DNA from: UMGS1519 sp050951005
GTDB taxonomy: Bacteria; Actinomycetota; Coriobacteriia; Coriobacteriales; Eggerthellaceae
Direction of reading: 5' to 3'
Assembly (NCBI GenBank): GCA_050951005.1
Contig: JBMNIP010000002.1
Coordinates: 682,001 to 746,000, forward strand
DNA length: 64,000 nt
Both the position numbers and the translations under genes were made by a program. Positions 25,401 through 33,384 of the stretch are shown in pieces. Position 1 is the first letter of the stretch. Each line of letters begins with the position of its first letter. The notes beneath the pieces are model-generated. The model was given only the letters and a program-made list of their open reading frames with translations, was not told where the DNA came from and did not search any database.

Positions 25401-27396
25401 GCACCGTTGCTGATGCGGCGCTCGGATCCAGGTTCACCACATGCTTAGCGCCATCGCCGTTGTGGTACACCACGGTCTTCGAACGCCATTTGGCATAGAC
25501 CTGGAGGTTGCCGGTAACGGGAATGGTAGCGGGGTCGAACTTCTGCTCGCCACCCTGTGCATCCTTGTAATACCATCCCAAGAACTCCACGCCGTTGGCA
25601 TCGGTGGGCGTACCTGGATCGGCGAAGCCTATGTGGGTGTAAACGCCCTTGCTGTTCACATAGCCATCGGCGGCAGACAGCAGCTGGCCACGCATGGCGG
25701 TAAAGGTCTTGTCTGCAGCAGTCCCATCGGCAAACGTCGCATTGCCGTCATTCAGGCTGTACGTAACCGTGGCTGCTGGAGCCCAAACATTCTTGGAACC
25801 GTCGGAATTCGCCTTGGCCACGGGATAACTATAGGTATTGCCGTTCTTGTCGATAAGGTCCAAGCTGTCGGTCGACGAGTCGGCCAGGGTGAAAAGGGTA
25901 AGCTTCTCGTTGCCGTGCTCGTTTCCGTTGGTGGGCACGGTCCTGGAATCGCTCAGCTTTGCAGCATTCACCTTGAACGTGCCGCCCGTGACGGAATACT
26001 CTCCATTGACTCCCACGCTGTCAGCCTGCGAGGCGGCGGGCGTTTCGATGACCGACGACCCGGTAACATAGAAGTTGGAAGATCCGCTGGCACCCGCTGC
26101 AATGAATCCCCTGCTTACGTTTTCCGCTTTCAGCGTGGAGTCGTTCGCATGCAGGCTGGAACCGTAATTTACATTAATGCCGCCGTCGGGGCTGTCTTTA
26201 ATGGTGACCGTGCTGTTGTCGATATATAGGCCCTTATCGCAGACCACATTGATTCGCGAGCCCACTATCGTGACATTCGAATTGGTGAAGTAGGCGGGAA
26301 CATCCTGGTACACCGACATGACATGGCCGCCGTTCCAGGAGTTCCCGGAAAACCGCCCGCTGACGGTAAGGTCGGAGTTCTGCACGTTGAAAGGTTGACC
26401 GGCGCTGCTGAACAGCCAGACATCGGACACATTGAACGTGCAGTTATCCATGTACAGGCTGCGGTACGTCCAAGAAATCGCCCCGCCGCCGTTCCAGTCG
26501 ACGGTGGCATTCTGGTACTTCAGCCCGCTTCCCTGGGTATCGATACCGACCTTTTCATTGTTGGCCGTCACGCTGAGATGCAGGGCGTCACGGGAAGAGC
26601 CCTTCACCATACCGCTGAGCTTCACACCGGTGTTGACATTCGTGAAGGCATAGTCGCCATCGCCGAGCACGGCTCCCGTGCTGATCGTAAGGGCGGTGCC
26701 GTAGTTGTTCCAGTTCACGGTTTTACCCGATGCGGTAAGAGTGCCTGATGCAAGGGTCAAGAAGTTTGCCGAACCGCCTCCGTCGAATGTGACGTTCTTG
26801 GAAATAGCCAGGTCGCCTTCCTGCGTGAACGAGCCTGAGGTATGGATGGTGCCGCCATCTGCCACGAGTTCAAGCGCTTTGGAAAGCGTTTTCACAGCCG
26901 TATCCGCCGTTGTGCCGGAAGCATTATCATCGCCGGCGCTCGCATTCACGTACACCGTGCTGAATGTACTTGCCGGCGCCTTTGATGCAGATGCCGAAGC
27001 GGCGCGCTGATGTTTTCCCTCTGCGTTCGATGCGCTGCTTGCCGCTGAACCGGAAGCGCCCTCGGCGCTGCCTTCAACGGTGCCGGCATCCTCAGTAACG
27101 GATGCCGCCGAGTCGGCGCTGTCGATGGAGCCGCTTGTCCCGTTGGAGGCACCTGCCGTTGCCGAGGCACTCGGCTCGACACCGGAAGTGTTAGCTTCTG
27201 CGCCCGATGCAGCTGTAGTAGACGAGCCGTCAAGCACGTTCGAATTATCTGACGTGGACCCTTGAGTATATTCTTGGGCCTGCGAAGCCGAGTCGCCCGT
27301 TTCCCCAAACGCAACGCCAGCAGCAGGGTTCAACCCCGCAACAAGGATCAGGGCAAGAAATACCGATCCCAGCCGGTGTACAGCTCTCCCTTTCAT
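22483..27396 (-). CDS. LPQTGD-anchored giant adhesin with beta-helix and repeat modules
   Basis: A 1637-residue surface protein. A signal peptide (MKGRAVHRLGSVFLALI...) is followed by a long Ser/Ala/Glu-rich low-complexity stalk, a pectate-lyase-like parallel beta-helix (VYVNASAGDDNASGTTADTA onward, with many short N/S turns), Listeria-Bacteroides InlB-type beta-grasp repeats (LGWYYKDAQGG..., QVYAKW), then three consecutive repeat modules of about 180-200 residues, each with a DQM-like helix and (in two) an IPGV strand. The C-terminal LPQTGD, hydrophobic span and ARRRKDC tail form a canonical sortase signal. GGGGAGGAA precedes the ATG at 27396. The ligand is unknown. Confidence 0.9.
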   Translation of the reverse strand: MKGRAVHRLGSVFLALILVAGLNPAAGVAFGETGDSASQAQEYTQGSTSDNSNVLDGSSTTAASGAEANTSGVEPSASATAGASNGTSGSIDSADSAASVTEDAGTVEGSAEGASGSAASSASNAEGKHQRAASASASKAPASTFSTVYVNASAGDDNASGTTADTAVKTLSKALELVADGGTIHTSGSFTQEGDLAISKNVTFDGGGSANFLTLASGTLTASGKTVNWNNYGTALTISTGAVLGDGDYAFTNVNTGVKLSGMVKGSSRDALHLSVTANNEKVGIDTQGSGLKYQNATVDWNGGGAISWTYRSLYMDNCTFNVSDVWLFSSAGQPFNVQNSDLTVSGRFSGNSWNGGHVMSVYQDVPAYFTNSNVTIVGSRINVVCDKGLYIDNSTVTIKDSPDGGINVNYGSSLHANDSTLKAENVSRGFIAAGASGSSNFYVTGSSVIETPAASQADSVGVNGEYSVTGGTFKVNAAKLSDSRTVPTNGNEHGNEKLTLFTLADSSTDSLDLIDKNGNTYSYPVAKANSDGSKNVWAPAATVTYSLNDGNATFADGTAADKTFTAMRGQLLSAADGYVNSKGVYTHIGFADPGTPTDANGVEFLGWYYKDAQGGEQKFDPATIPVTGNLQVYAKWRSKTVVYHNGDGAKHVVNLDPSAASATVLSFDEVNAATSGFTVPGKTFKNWTLAEDGSNAVNEGDVLAFDGDETQIDLYAQYTDNLYTIKFSANGGTFSDGSVFKNTDYFTIEKDAEGGDVAVLKQQATYGQTLHDVTEELGLAYSAASDTYLEVDANAALDGYKLADTEQWATDADGNGSIRFDSYNWIITWNGENPTITSDVTYYLKWQSAASSENTIVDNGLSIPADMWGADKAESAKVGLVRTGDTFSLTGMVDTQGIKDQMAGIEEQFGQTEADFSNIKLTRARSTFNVTLTLPKGVVVPSNPQIEVNGLGDLFEVTNTSVKGRQVTITMTLKDGIDTYKKLKDAVDSTGTQQVSAQPALLSAFQSLLGVQSQEASDHEITATVNGLTLDEDAVSNGQILSATGTVDGHFEATASTSSVSKFFSFDWKGKQTEEGADEAATNASDIQYSFQVVKPYTSTLQGDILVGSDTEHSQTYQVLPGEKVDFTGALNMKSILEQMNAIENDEGTGESSYSSIALEDTECTFVATFTVPEGMSIPDNVQATAADFGPWFSIEKTEVDGNKATVTMKLNADGIDNYQQLKKAVEAAGDEDGWMHVTIPGVQLSQDLQPGDKLTVSGQVGGTMKSTATLNGNTKHFEFEWNGIQWPNGADALTPDTQGITFTCEVPSPVQESLPGDMLVRDADGLGVWDSEHEQVFTATQGETLDYAGALDVTKIKDQMKGIEQQFLHSDASDIAVDIKNFDFTATVTFPEGIVPPESISADEVGITEGFGSGFKVNQISVEGQTVTVKFGLADPESIDTYAKLRDTVNAAGDDGNWMYIIIPGVKVASDAAVDDVLTASGTVDGSFEATATSKVSGKRMVFSFNWTGTQWPDGADAIQNADDTGIQLSVDVNEADIEAPDSGSTPSSDSDDPDNRNTGVSPATEKPDNTGGGSGTSPASDNSGDSGSAGGSSYNTVVSLLPQTGDTAPMLVIAIVAAGALAVGIASARRRKDC

Positions 27397-27717
27397 AAGT
27401 TCCTCCCCAATTGCTATGGTTTGCAAATCGCGTACCGATTGTTAACCATTGAAATCATCTTCAAAGTAGACACATAACACTGTTCTTTGTCAACCATCAC
27501 ATCCGGAATATCAGCGATGATGCAAGAAGAAGGCGCCCCGCAATTCCGCACCCGTCTCCCATTTCCGGGGCGGCCACCCAATGCGCTGTCCACCGCCGCT
27601 TCTCCGCGCTTCGCACACGACTGCTTGGATGTCCGAAAATGGCTTATATTGCTTATCGAAGGTGATAGTGTTGCTAGCAGGAACAGCATCAGGCAAGTTA
27701 CGCAAGGAGGCGGCAGC
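27397..27717. other. Divergent intergenic region
   Basis: About 320 bases between the adhesin (minus) and the Ada-AlkA gene (plus). The in-frame extension of the repair gene from 27487 lacks a ribosome site. No promoter matches consensus well. Confidence 0.35.
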
Positions 27718-29295
27718 ATGGTTAAGCGCATCGAGATGCCCGACCCGGACACGTGCTACAAGATGTTCAAAGCGCACGATGCCCGATTCGACGGGCGGTT
27801 CTTCGTGGGAGTGGCCACCACCGGCATCTACTGCCGCGCCGTCTGCACGGCAAAGACCCCGAAGCGCGACAGCTGCTCGTTCTTCCCTACTGCCGCCGCT
27901 GCGGAAGCGGCAGGCTTCCGCCCCTGCCTGAAGTGCCGTCCCGAGCTTGCCCCCGGGACCCCCGCCTCCATCGACGCGAAGAACCTTGCACGCCAAGCGG
28001 CCGACCAGATCCGCAGCGCGCCGGGCAGCTTCTCCGGCGTAGGGCGGATTGCCGACAACCTGGGAGTCAGCGAGCGGCACCTGCGCCGCCTGTTCGAAGA
28101 CGAGTACGGCGTGACGCCGGCCCAGTACCGCAACACCTGCCGGCTCCTTTTGGCGAAAGGGCTTCTGACCGAAACCGATCTTCCCATCAGCCGCATAGCG
28201 TTTATCTGCGGGTTCTCGAGCACGCGACGATTCAACGATGCGTTCCTGAAAAGCTATCGCATGAATCCCCGCCACTTCAGGAGGGATGTGAAGGATGCGG
28301 CTTTGGCTCACGAAGCGAACGGCAACCCCGCGGGAAGTGCATCCCCTGCCCGAAAAGATGCGTCCAGCGGCAATTCGGCAGGCAGCATGCGCGCAACTAA
28401 AGACGCCGCCCCCATTGCCATCCATATCGGTTATCGAGCACCATTCGCATACGGCAGCTTGGTACGGTTTCTGTCCCTGCGCTCCATTGCGGGAGTAGAG
28501 GCGGTCAACAGCGGCACCTACCGCCGCACTGCGCGCATTCGCCATGAAGATGGGAGCGCCTCGTGCGGGTGGTTCGCCGTTTTCAACGAGCCGGCCCACA
28601 GCTCCCTGCGGGTCGTCGTCTCTCCCCAACTGGCAGAGGACCTTCCCTACGTGCTCTCACGCGTCCGCATGATATTCGATACCGACTGCCTGCCCGACGC
28701 CATACGCGAGGGGCTCGGCAGCTTCTTCGAGGCAGCGCCGACGGTGCCGCCTATAGATGGAGTCCGATTGCCGGGATGCTTCGACGGATTCGAGATGGCC
28801 TGCCGTGCGATTCTGGGGCAGCAGATAACCGTGAAGGCTGCAAGCACGCTCGCAGGCCGCATGGCAGCCGAACTCGGCGAGCCCATTGACACTCCCTTCG
28901 ATGACCTGCGCTTCTTGTTCCCCACCCCTCAGCGGATGCTGGAACCGGATGCTGCTGAGGCCCTGGGGAGAATCGGGGTGATCCACAGCCGCCAAGAGGC
29001 AATCATCGGACTTGCGCGGGCGATATGCGAAGGGAAGGTCGCGCTTGTGCCCGGTGCAGACCTTGCTCAGCAGTCCGAACAGTTGCTGGCACTGAAGGGC
29101 ATCGGCCCCTGGACCGTGCAATATCTTCTGATGCGCGCATATACCTATCCAGATGCATTCCCTGCTGCCGACTATGCGGTGAAGAACGCGTTTCCCGATC
29201 GGCTTCCGCGCGAGGTAGAGGATCTTTCGCAGGCCTGGCGTCCCTGGCGCAGCTACGCCGTCATGACGCTTTGGCAGACAGCGGCTACCGAATAA
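27718..29295 (+). CDS. Ada methyl-sensor/AraC regulator fused to AlkA DNA glycosylase
   Basis: A 525-residue three-part DNA-repair protein. Residues 1-80 form the Ada zinc domain with Cys39, Cys43, Cys70 and Cys73 (GIYCRAVC and CLKC); in E. coli Ada the first takes a methyl group from phosphotriesters. Residues 90-185 form an AraC-type HTH (IADNLGVSERHLRRLF). After a linker come an AlkA N-domain and an HhH-GPD glycosylase fold with ALKGIGPWTVQYLLMRA and the catalytic aspartate in FPAADYAVKNAF. It should excise alkylated bases and induce its own operon. GCAAGGAGG precedes the ATG at 27718. The methylguanine transferase is supplied separately by the next gene. Confidence 0.93.
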   Translation: MVKRIEMPDPDTCYKMFKAHDARFDGRFFVGVATTGIYCRAVCTAKTPKRDSCSFFPTAAAAEAAGFRPCLKCRPELAPGTPASIDAKNLARQAADQIRSAPGSFSGVGRIADNLGVSERHLRRLFEDEYGVTPAQYRNTCRLLLAKGLLTETDLPISRIAFICGFSSTRRFNDAFLKSYRMNPRHFRRDVKDAALAHEANGNPAGSASPARKDASSGNSAGSMRATKDAAPIAIHIGYRAPFAYGSLVRFLSLRSIAGVEAVNSGTYRRTARIRHEDGSASCGWFAVFNEPAHSSLRVVVSPQLAEDLPYVLSRVRMIFDTDCLPDAIREGLGSFFEAAPTVPPIDGVRLPGCFDGFEMACRAILGQQITVKAASTLAGRMAAELGEPIDTPFDDLRFLFPTPQRMLEPDAAEALGRIGVIHSRQEAIIGLARAICEGKVALVPGADLAQQSEQLLALKGIGPWTVQYLLMRAYTYPDAFPAADYAVKNAFPDRLPREVEDLSQAWRPWRSYAVMTLWQTAATE

Positions 29296-29337
29296 CCTGC
29301 CGGAAGCGGCATCGGATCCATACGGAAAGGACCTCCC

Positions 29338-29856
29338 ATGCAATACACCACCTGCATCCCGAATCCGCTTAAGACACTCGTAGCTGCAAGCGACGGCACC
29401 GCGATTACCGGATTATGGTTCGAGGGGCAGAAGCATTTCGGGCGCACCCTTGGCACAACCCATGAACAGCACGATGACCTGCCTGTTTTCGATGAGCTCA
29501 GAGCATGGCTGGCAACCTATTTCGAAGGCCGTGACCCGGGCCCCGTGCCACCGTGCAAGCCGGAAGGGACGGCGTTCCAGCGCGCCGTGTGGCAACAGCT
29601 AGAGAAGATCCCCTACGGCACGCTGACAACCTATAGCGAGCTCGGCCACCGAGCGGCGCGGGAAACAGGGGAAAGCGCCTGGAACGCACGGGCGGTCGGC
29701 AGCGCCGTGGGACGCAACCCGATATGCATCCTGCTGCCCTGCCATCGCGTCGTCGGCTCGAACGGCAGCCTGACCGGCTATGCGGGCGGCATCGACACGA
29801 AGGCCGCGCTGCTTGAGCTGGAAGGCGCTATCGATACGAAACGGGACATCCGTTAG
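29338..29856 (+). CDS. ogt: Methylated-DNA-[protein]-cysteine S-methyltransferase
   Basis: A 172-residue suicide repair enzyme that moves the O6-alkyl group of guanine to its own cysteine. The active-site motif ILLPCHRVVG has the acceptor Cys135, and the recognition helix region GTAFQRAVWQQLEKIPYG and the arginine-finger region NARAVGSAVGRNP are present. GGAAAGG lies upstream. It starts 42 bases after the Ada-AlkA fusion, forming an alkylation-repair operon that completes the activity missing from the fusion. Confidence 0.95.
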   Translation: MQYTTCIPNPLKTLVAASDGTAITGLWFEGQKHFGRTLGTTHEQHDDLPVFDELRAWLATYFEGRDPGPVPPCKPEGTAFQRAVWQQLEKIPYGTLTTYSELGHRAARETGESAWNARAVGSAVGRNPICILLPCHRVVGSNGSLTGYAGGIDTKAALLELEGAIDTKRDIR

Positions 29857-29860
29857 CGCT

Positions 29861-29900
29861 GCCGAACCACGCCGACAGGAAGGAGCCGATCTGGTGGCAG
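29861..29900 (-). pseudogene. 40-bp relic of an MFS transporter gene
   Basis: These 40 bases match 31041-31080, inside the nearby MFS gene, at 38 positions and in the same orientation, encoding CHQIGSFLSAWFGS against CHQIGAFLSAWFGG. The flanks do not match. It looks like the leftover of a duplicated or rearranged transporter gene. Confidence 0.6.
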
Positions 29901-30029
29901 ATAGGATCATGTCCACCAGGCTCGTCCGCCACAATGCCGCCCACGACATACGAGAGACGCAAGAAAGAGGCGCAAATGGGGCCGTGCGCTGATATCCTTT
30001 CTTCAGGGCAACCGATGCAGGGAGGCACC

Positions 30030-30770
30030 ATGGAAGCATGCTTCAGAGACGAATTCGCCCGTACGTGGAAGACGTATTTCGGAAACGCGGAGCTGCCGAT
30101 CACCATGCGATACGCGGACCGCATGCCCGCTCACGCGGAGTCGCCCGCCCAAGCAAAGGGCCCGCACCATTGCATCATCGACACGCTGAACCAGGTGCGT
30201 AAAGGGTCGACCATCGCCTTCTCTAAGGAGACCATCCGCTGCGGCGGAGGCATGCACTATCTGGGCTATGTCGAGAACTTCGACGCCTACCATGCGCATA
30301 TCGCAAAGTTCCTGTCAGAAACCGAGCGGTACAAGGAAACCCCCGAATGTGTCCGCGCCTACTTCAACGCCAGCGTACCGGAATTCCGGGCACCGGCACC
30401 GTACTGCGTGTTCGCGCCTTGGAATGCTCCGAGCGAAGAGGACCCCGACCTGGTGATTTTCTTTTCCGAGCCAGATACATTGAGCGGACTGGTGGGCCTG
30501 GCGAATTTCGAACACACCGATGCCGATGGCGTAATCTGCCCGTGGGGTTCCGGCTGCTCGTCGATTGTCATGTTTCCGTACCTCGAGCGCGACCGGGAAG
30601 ATCCGCGTGCCGTGCTGGGCATGTTCGACCCGTCCGCCCGTCCGTGCGTCGGGCCGCACGAGCTCACGTTCGCTTTGCCGTTTGAGCTGTTCAAGCACCT
30701 GGCCAGCCGCATGGATGACACGTTTCTCACCACGAAGGCATGGGAGCGCGTGAGGGCTCGTATGAAGTGA
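30030..30770 (+). CDS. DUF169 family protein
   Basis: A 246-residue protein of the DUF169 (ArCR, COG2043) family. Typical features are an early FGNAELPITMRYAD segment, a cysteine-bearing CGGGMHYLGY block and the later DADGVICPWGSGCSSIVMFPY block with two cysteines, then ELTFALPFELF. Cysteines at these places hint at metal or cofactor binding, but no activity is established. The ATG at 30030 follows GGGAGGC. It converges on the MFS gene. DUF169 genes are frequent in anaerobes, often near redox enzymes. Confidence 0.82.
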   Translation: MEACFRDEFARTWKTYFGNAELPITMRYADRMPAHAESPAQAKGPHHCIIDTLNQVRKGSTIAFSKETIRCGGGMHYLGYVENFDAYHAHIAKFLSETERYKETPECVRAYFNASVPEFRAPAPYCVFAPWNAPSEEDPDLVIFFSEPDTLSGLVGLANFEHTDADGVICPWGSGCSSIVMFPYLERDREDPRAVLGMFDPSARPCVGPHELTFALPFELFKHLASRMDDTFLTTKAWERVRARMK

Positions 30771-30917
30771 CGGGAGGAACGGCGCAGCTACGCGCTACGG
30801 CGTTCTATCGACTCATCCGGCGTAGCGGGAATGCCGCGGACCGCATGTTGCTACAGCAAGCTGAGAAAACGAAGTGAGCTGCCTGCGGGGAGTCATGTGT
30901 GGGGTTTCGCGTACTGG

Positions 30918-32174
30918 TTACCCGCGGATCTGCGAGGCATCCTCGCGGATACGCAAGCTCATGATGCAGGCGAATGCGCACACGGCGATGTCGATGATCC
31001 AGATAAGGTCGTACGCGCCCGTTGCATCCAAGATCACGCCGCCGAACCACGCCGACAGGAAGGCACCGATCTGGTGGCAGAAGAACAGCACGCCGATGAG
31101 GGTAGCTACCTTGTGCAGCGAGAACGTATCGCTGACCAGACCTGACGTGGGCGACACCGTCGCGTCGCCGGTCAGCCCCAGGCCGATGGCGAACAGCACG
31201 GCGAACGGCAGCGTTTTGGGCATAAGCACCAGGAACGCCGCCACCCACACGGCGCGGAACCCGTAGTAGAAGCCCAGCAGGTGCCCCTTGCGCACCCGCG
31301 TGGACAGCCACCCCGACAGCAGCGCACCCAGGATGGTCGCGATGCCGTAGACCGAGAAGGCCCAGGCCGCCGCGGCTGCATCGATGCCGTACAGCACGTA
31401 CTGGTTGAACAGGTGGCTTTCGATGATCACCATATGGAAGCCGCAGGTTGAAAACCCGGCTACCAGCAGCAGGAACGTGCGGTTATGAAGCGCGTCGCGG
31501 ATATCCGCCACGCTCATAGTGCCGACGGGCTTGCCACTGCCGGCGCTAGCGGCCTTTTCGCGCCCATCGGCAAGCTCGCGCTTCCGATCGGCATCGCGCG
31601 AGGTAACCACAAAGGCGATGGGCACCAACGCAACCGTCGGAATCAGCAGCAAAAGCAATGTCAGCACCGTACCGAACGTGCTCAGCATCCACTGGATCAA
31701 GGGCGACAGAATGAATCCCAGCATGCCCGCTGCCGCATTCAGCATGCCGGAGATGATCATGGCCCGGTCGGGGCCTACATAGTTGATGGCCGATGTCAGA
31801 ATCAGCCCGAAGCCCAGCGCGCCCACGCCGATGCCGAAGCCGAACCCCAACGTCAGCAGCAGGGCCGCAAAGGAGCGCGACAAGGCCATGCCCACCAGGC
31901 TCGCCGCTACGATTCCCGCGCCGAGCACCAGCACGAAACGGTTCGAGCGCCGCGATGCAATCATGCCGAATACCGGCTGTGCCGCGCCGAAGGTGATCTG
32001 CATGACCGCGATGCAGAAACTCACGTCTGCATAGCTGGCATTGCACTGCGTGGCAAGCGGCTGCAGCAGAATGCCGATGTCGCCGCGCAGGCCGGCACCC
32101 AAGCCGTACAGCACGCAGGCAACCAAGCCGAATGCGATAACAGACAACAGCGGGGCAGATTTTTCTTCGGTCAT
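30918..32174 (-). CDS. MFS transporter
   Basis: A 418-residue major facilitator carrier with about 12 membrane spans and a basic loop after span 6 (DADRKRELADGREKA). It starts MTEEKSAPLLSVIAFG and carries the spans FGFGIGVGALGFGLI and GIATILGALLSGWLSTRVRKGH (motif A-like). It resembles monocarboxylate or OFA-like carriers; the substrate is unknown. The start at 32174 was chosen because the nine codons upstream lack a ribosome site, although this ATG also has only a weak one. A perfect palindrome lies about 45 bases upstream. A relic of a second copy lies at 29861-29900. Confidence 0.85.
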   Translation of the reverse strand: MTEEKSAPLLSVIAFGLVACVLYGLGAGLRGDIGILLQPLATQCNASYADVSFCIAVMQITFGAAQPVFGMIASRRSNRFVLVLGAGIVAASLVGMALSRSFAALLLTLGFGFGIGVGALGFGLILTSAINYVGPDRAMIISGMLNAAAGMLGFILSPLIQWMLSTFGTVLTLLLLLIPTVALVPIAFVVTSRDADRKRELADGREKAASAGSGKPVGTMSVADIRDALHNRTFLLLVAGFSTCGFHMVIIESHLFNQYVLYGIDAAAAAWAFSVYGIATILGALLSGWLSTRVRKGHLLGFYYGFRAVWVAAFLVLMPKTLPFAVLFAIGLGLTGDATVSPTSGLVSDTFSLHKVATLIGVLFFCHQIGAFLSAWFGGVILDATGAYDLIWIIDIAVCAFACIMSLRIREDASQIRG

Positions 32175-32218
32175 GCGGAAACGTCTTCTATCTAGTTGCA
32201 CTGGGAAAAGCGCCTGTC

Positions 32219-32240
32219 ATGGGCAAAAAGCTTTGCCCAT
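32219..32240. promoter_or_regulatory. Palindrome upstream of MFS gene
   Basis: The arms ATGGGCAAA and TTTGCCCAT are perfect inverted repeats around AAGC. Its position suggests an operator of the MFS gene; it could also form an RNA hairpin. Confidence 0.5.
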
Positions 32241-32420
32241 CCTAGCACATGGAAATGCCATCGGGCGGCCCTTTCGCCGCCGTTGCAACAGTAAAGGCAA
32301 ACGGCATCAAGCACGAATGCACCGGCGCGAAAGCCACGCATCGGCATTGTGCCGGGACGCGAAAGGACCTGGAAACTTGGATGGACTCGCACTCCGCGTG
32401 CTCGAGAGTGTCACACGTAG
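32241..32420. other. Junction between core genes and accessory island
   Basis: This GC-rich stretch has no supportable gene. It lies between the MFS promoter region and the 3' end of the first structured RNA; composition drops sharply after about 32500. Confidence 0.4.
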
Positions 32421-32456
32421 AAAACCCGCTGAACCTGTGACGGTCCAACGGGTTTT
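32421..32456 (-). terminator. Terminator of RNA copy A
   Basis: On the minus strand AACCCGTTGGACC pairs with GGTTCAGCGGGTT, two G-T pairs included, followed by TTCT. The plus strand would have mismatches at the same places, so the minus strand is the transcribed one. Confidence 0.7.
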
Positions 32457-32679
32457 CATGTGGGTGCTGCAACACCCACTAGCACGGCGGGCCATCCTTG
32501 TTCACTGAAAAGGGTGAGGCTATGAATGAATTAATTCATTCATAGGGCTGTTAATCGCCCTTGTCATAGTCATCAACTTGACTAAATAGTCAAGTCGGAA
32601 CTCCAACTATAAAGGAAAACCACCACACGTTTATTGAGAACGGGTGGTTTTATCCAACGTCAAACCGCCGCGCTCTATG
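32421..32679 (-). ncRNA. Structured RNA copy A, about 260 nt
   Basis: A predicted minus-strand transcript starting just after an extended -10 box (TGGTATACT, 32686-32693) and ending in its own terminator. Read 5'-3' it has a GAGCGCGG segment, a hairpin with stem AAAACCACC/GGTGGTTTT and conserved inner part CCCGTTCT...AAACGTG (32616-32651), a CTTGACT/AGTCAAG hairpin, a GGGC/GCCC hairpin (32544-32561), a 24-base palindrome (32521-32544) and the terminator. It shares layout and short blocks with copy B, with stems changed on both sides. No protein frame is credible. I do not recognise the RNA family. Confidence 0.65.
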
Positions 32680-32685
32680 TCTGTA

Positions 32686-32693
32686 AGTATACC
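32686..32693 (-). promoter_or_regulatory. Extended -10 element of RNA copy A
   Basis: TG plus one base then TATACT on the minus strand. The -35 region is weak. Confidence 0.4.
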
Positions 32694-32872
32694 AGAAAGG
32701 GAAATACCTACATTCGGTTCTGCGATGTAAGTCAAGCTAACCGACTCGACACGCCGGTTGCGGAGACCTCGCCCCATGGCTGAGGATTTCTCCGTCCGAA
32801 AATCCATGAGCAATAGTGCCCGAGTTTCTGAACGAGATGCCTAGCTCTAAACTTGGCCGTCCCGCACAATAC

Positions 32873-32912
32873 CGAAAAAAATAAGCCCGCTGCATGTAGC
32901 TGCAACGGGCTT
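32873..32912 (-). terminator. Terminator of RNA copy B
   Basis: AAGCCCGTTGCA pairs with TGCAGCGGGCTT (one G-T pair) on the minus strand and is followed by ATTTTTTTTC, a strong U tract. Confidence 0.88.
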
Positions 32913-33149
32913 TCATGCGGGTGCTGTCAGGAGCAAGAAAAGCGCGACGTTACCCTTGAGCTGTTCAGGAGGTGGCGCGCATGGATGAATTATCCAATCC
33001 GTAGGACTGATTATAGTCCTGCTGATAGTGCTTAATCGCCTGTAGCTATAGGTCGACCGCCTAAACGGCAAGGGACTGCCGCACGTTTTAGAAGAACGGG
33101 CAATCACCTGGCCAATAGGTGAAAAACCGCGCTCCCACTCTGTGCACCC
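32874..33149 (-). ncRNA. Structured RNA copy B, about 275 nt
   Basis: A minus-strand RNA behind a strong promoter (33156-33184). Order of elements: GAGCGCGG, hairpin TCACC/GGTGA, hairpin ATTGCC-CGTT/AACG-TGC-GGCAGT (33075-33104) with a 7-base loop, an AGGACT/AGTCCT hairpin (33003-33020), a GGAT/ATCC hairpin (32983-33000), then CACCCGCATGAAA and the terminator. The same elements in the same order occur in copy A with different stem sequences but kept pairing, which is what a conserved RNA structure predicts. The open frames here read through the hairpins and have no ribosome site. Confidence 0.7.
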
Positions 33150-33155
33150 AGAAAA

Positions 33156-33184
33156 ATTATATGCGATGGCGTTAGGCGCATCAA
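33156..33184 (-). promoter_or_regulatory. Promoter of RNA copy B
   Basis: TTGATG and a perfect TATAAT are separated by 17 bases on the minus strand, placing the start near 33150. Confidence 0.72.
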
Positions 33185-33384
33185 CCACCGGCGATGCTAA
33201 CGACTGCCCCTAATTGCGATGGCCGCTCCTGTCATGCAATACCAAGATTCACCGATGCCATGCAGCTCTTTCGCAACGTAACATAAAGTACGTCGCTAAC
33301 AATAAATCGGATGCAAGAAATACCTTCTGTATGCTAGAAGCTACCAAGACGCTCGGTAAGAACAGAGGAAAGAAAAGGGTTGGA

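Noticed and set aside
32421..33150. tmRNA, 6S RNA, RNase P RNA or a T-box for the structured RNAs
   Set aside because: There is no tRNA-like end with CCA, no GAGGAAAGTCC or other RNase P core, no T-box sequence and no open 6S bubble. None of the signatures I know fits.
32631..33188. Two minus-strand ORFs across the structured RNAs
   Set aside because: They run through predicted hairpins, lack ribosome sites and are not similar to each other as proteins, although the RNAs are similar as structures.
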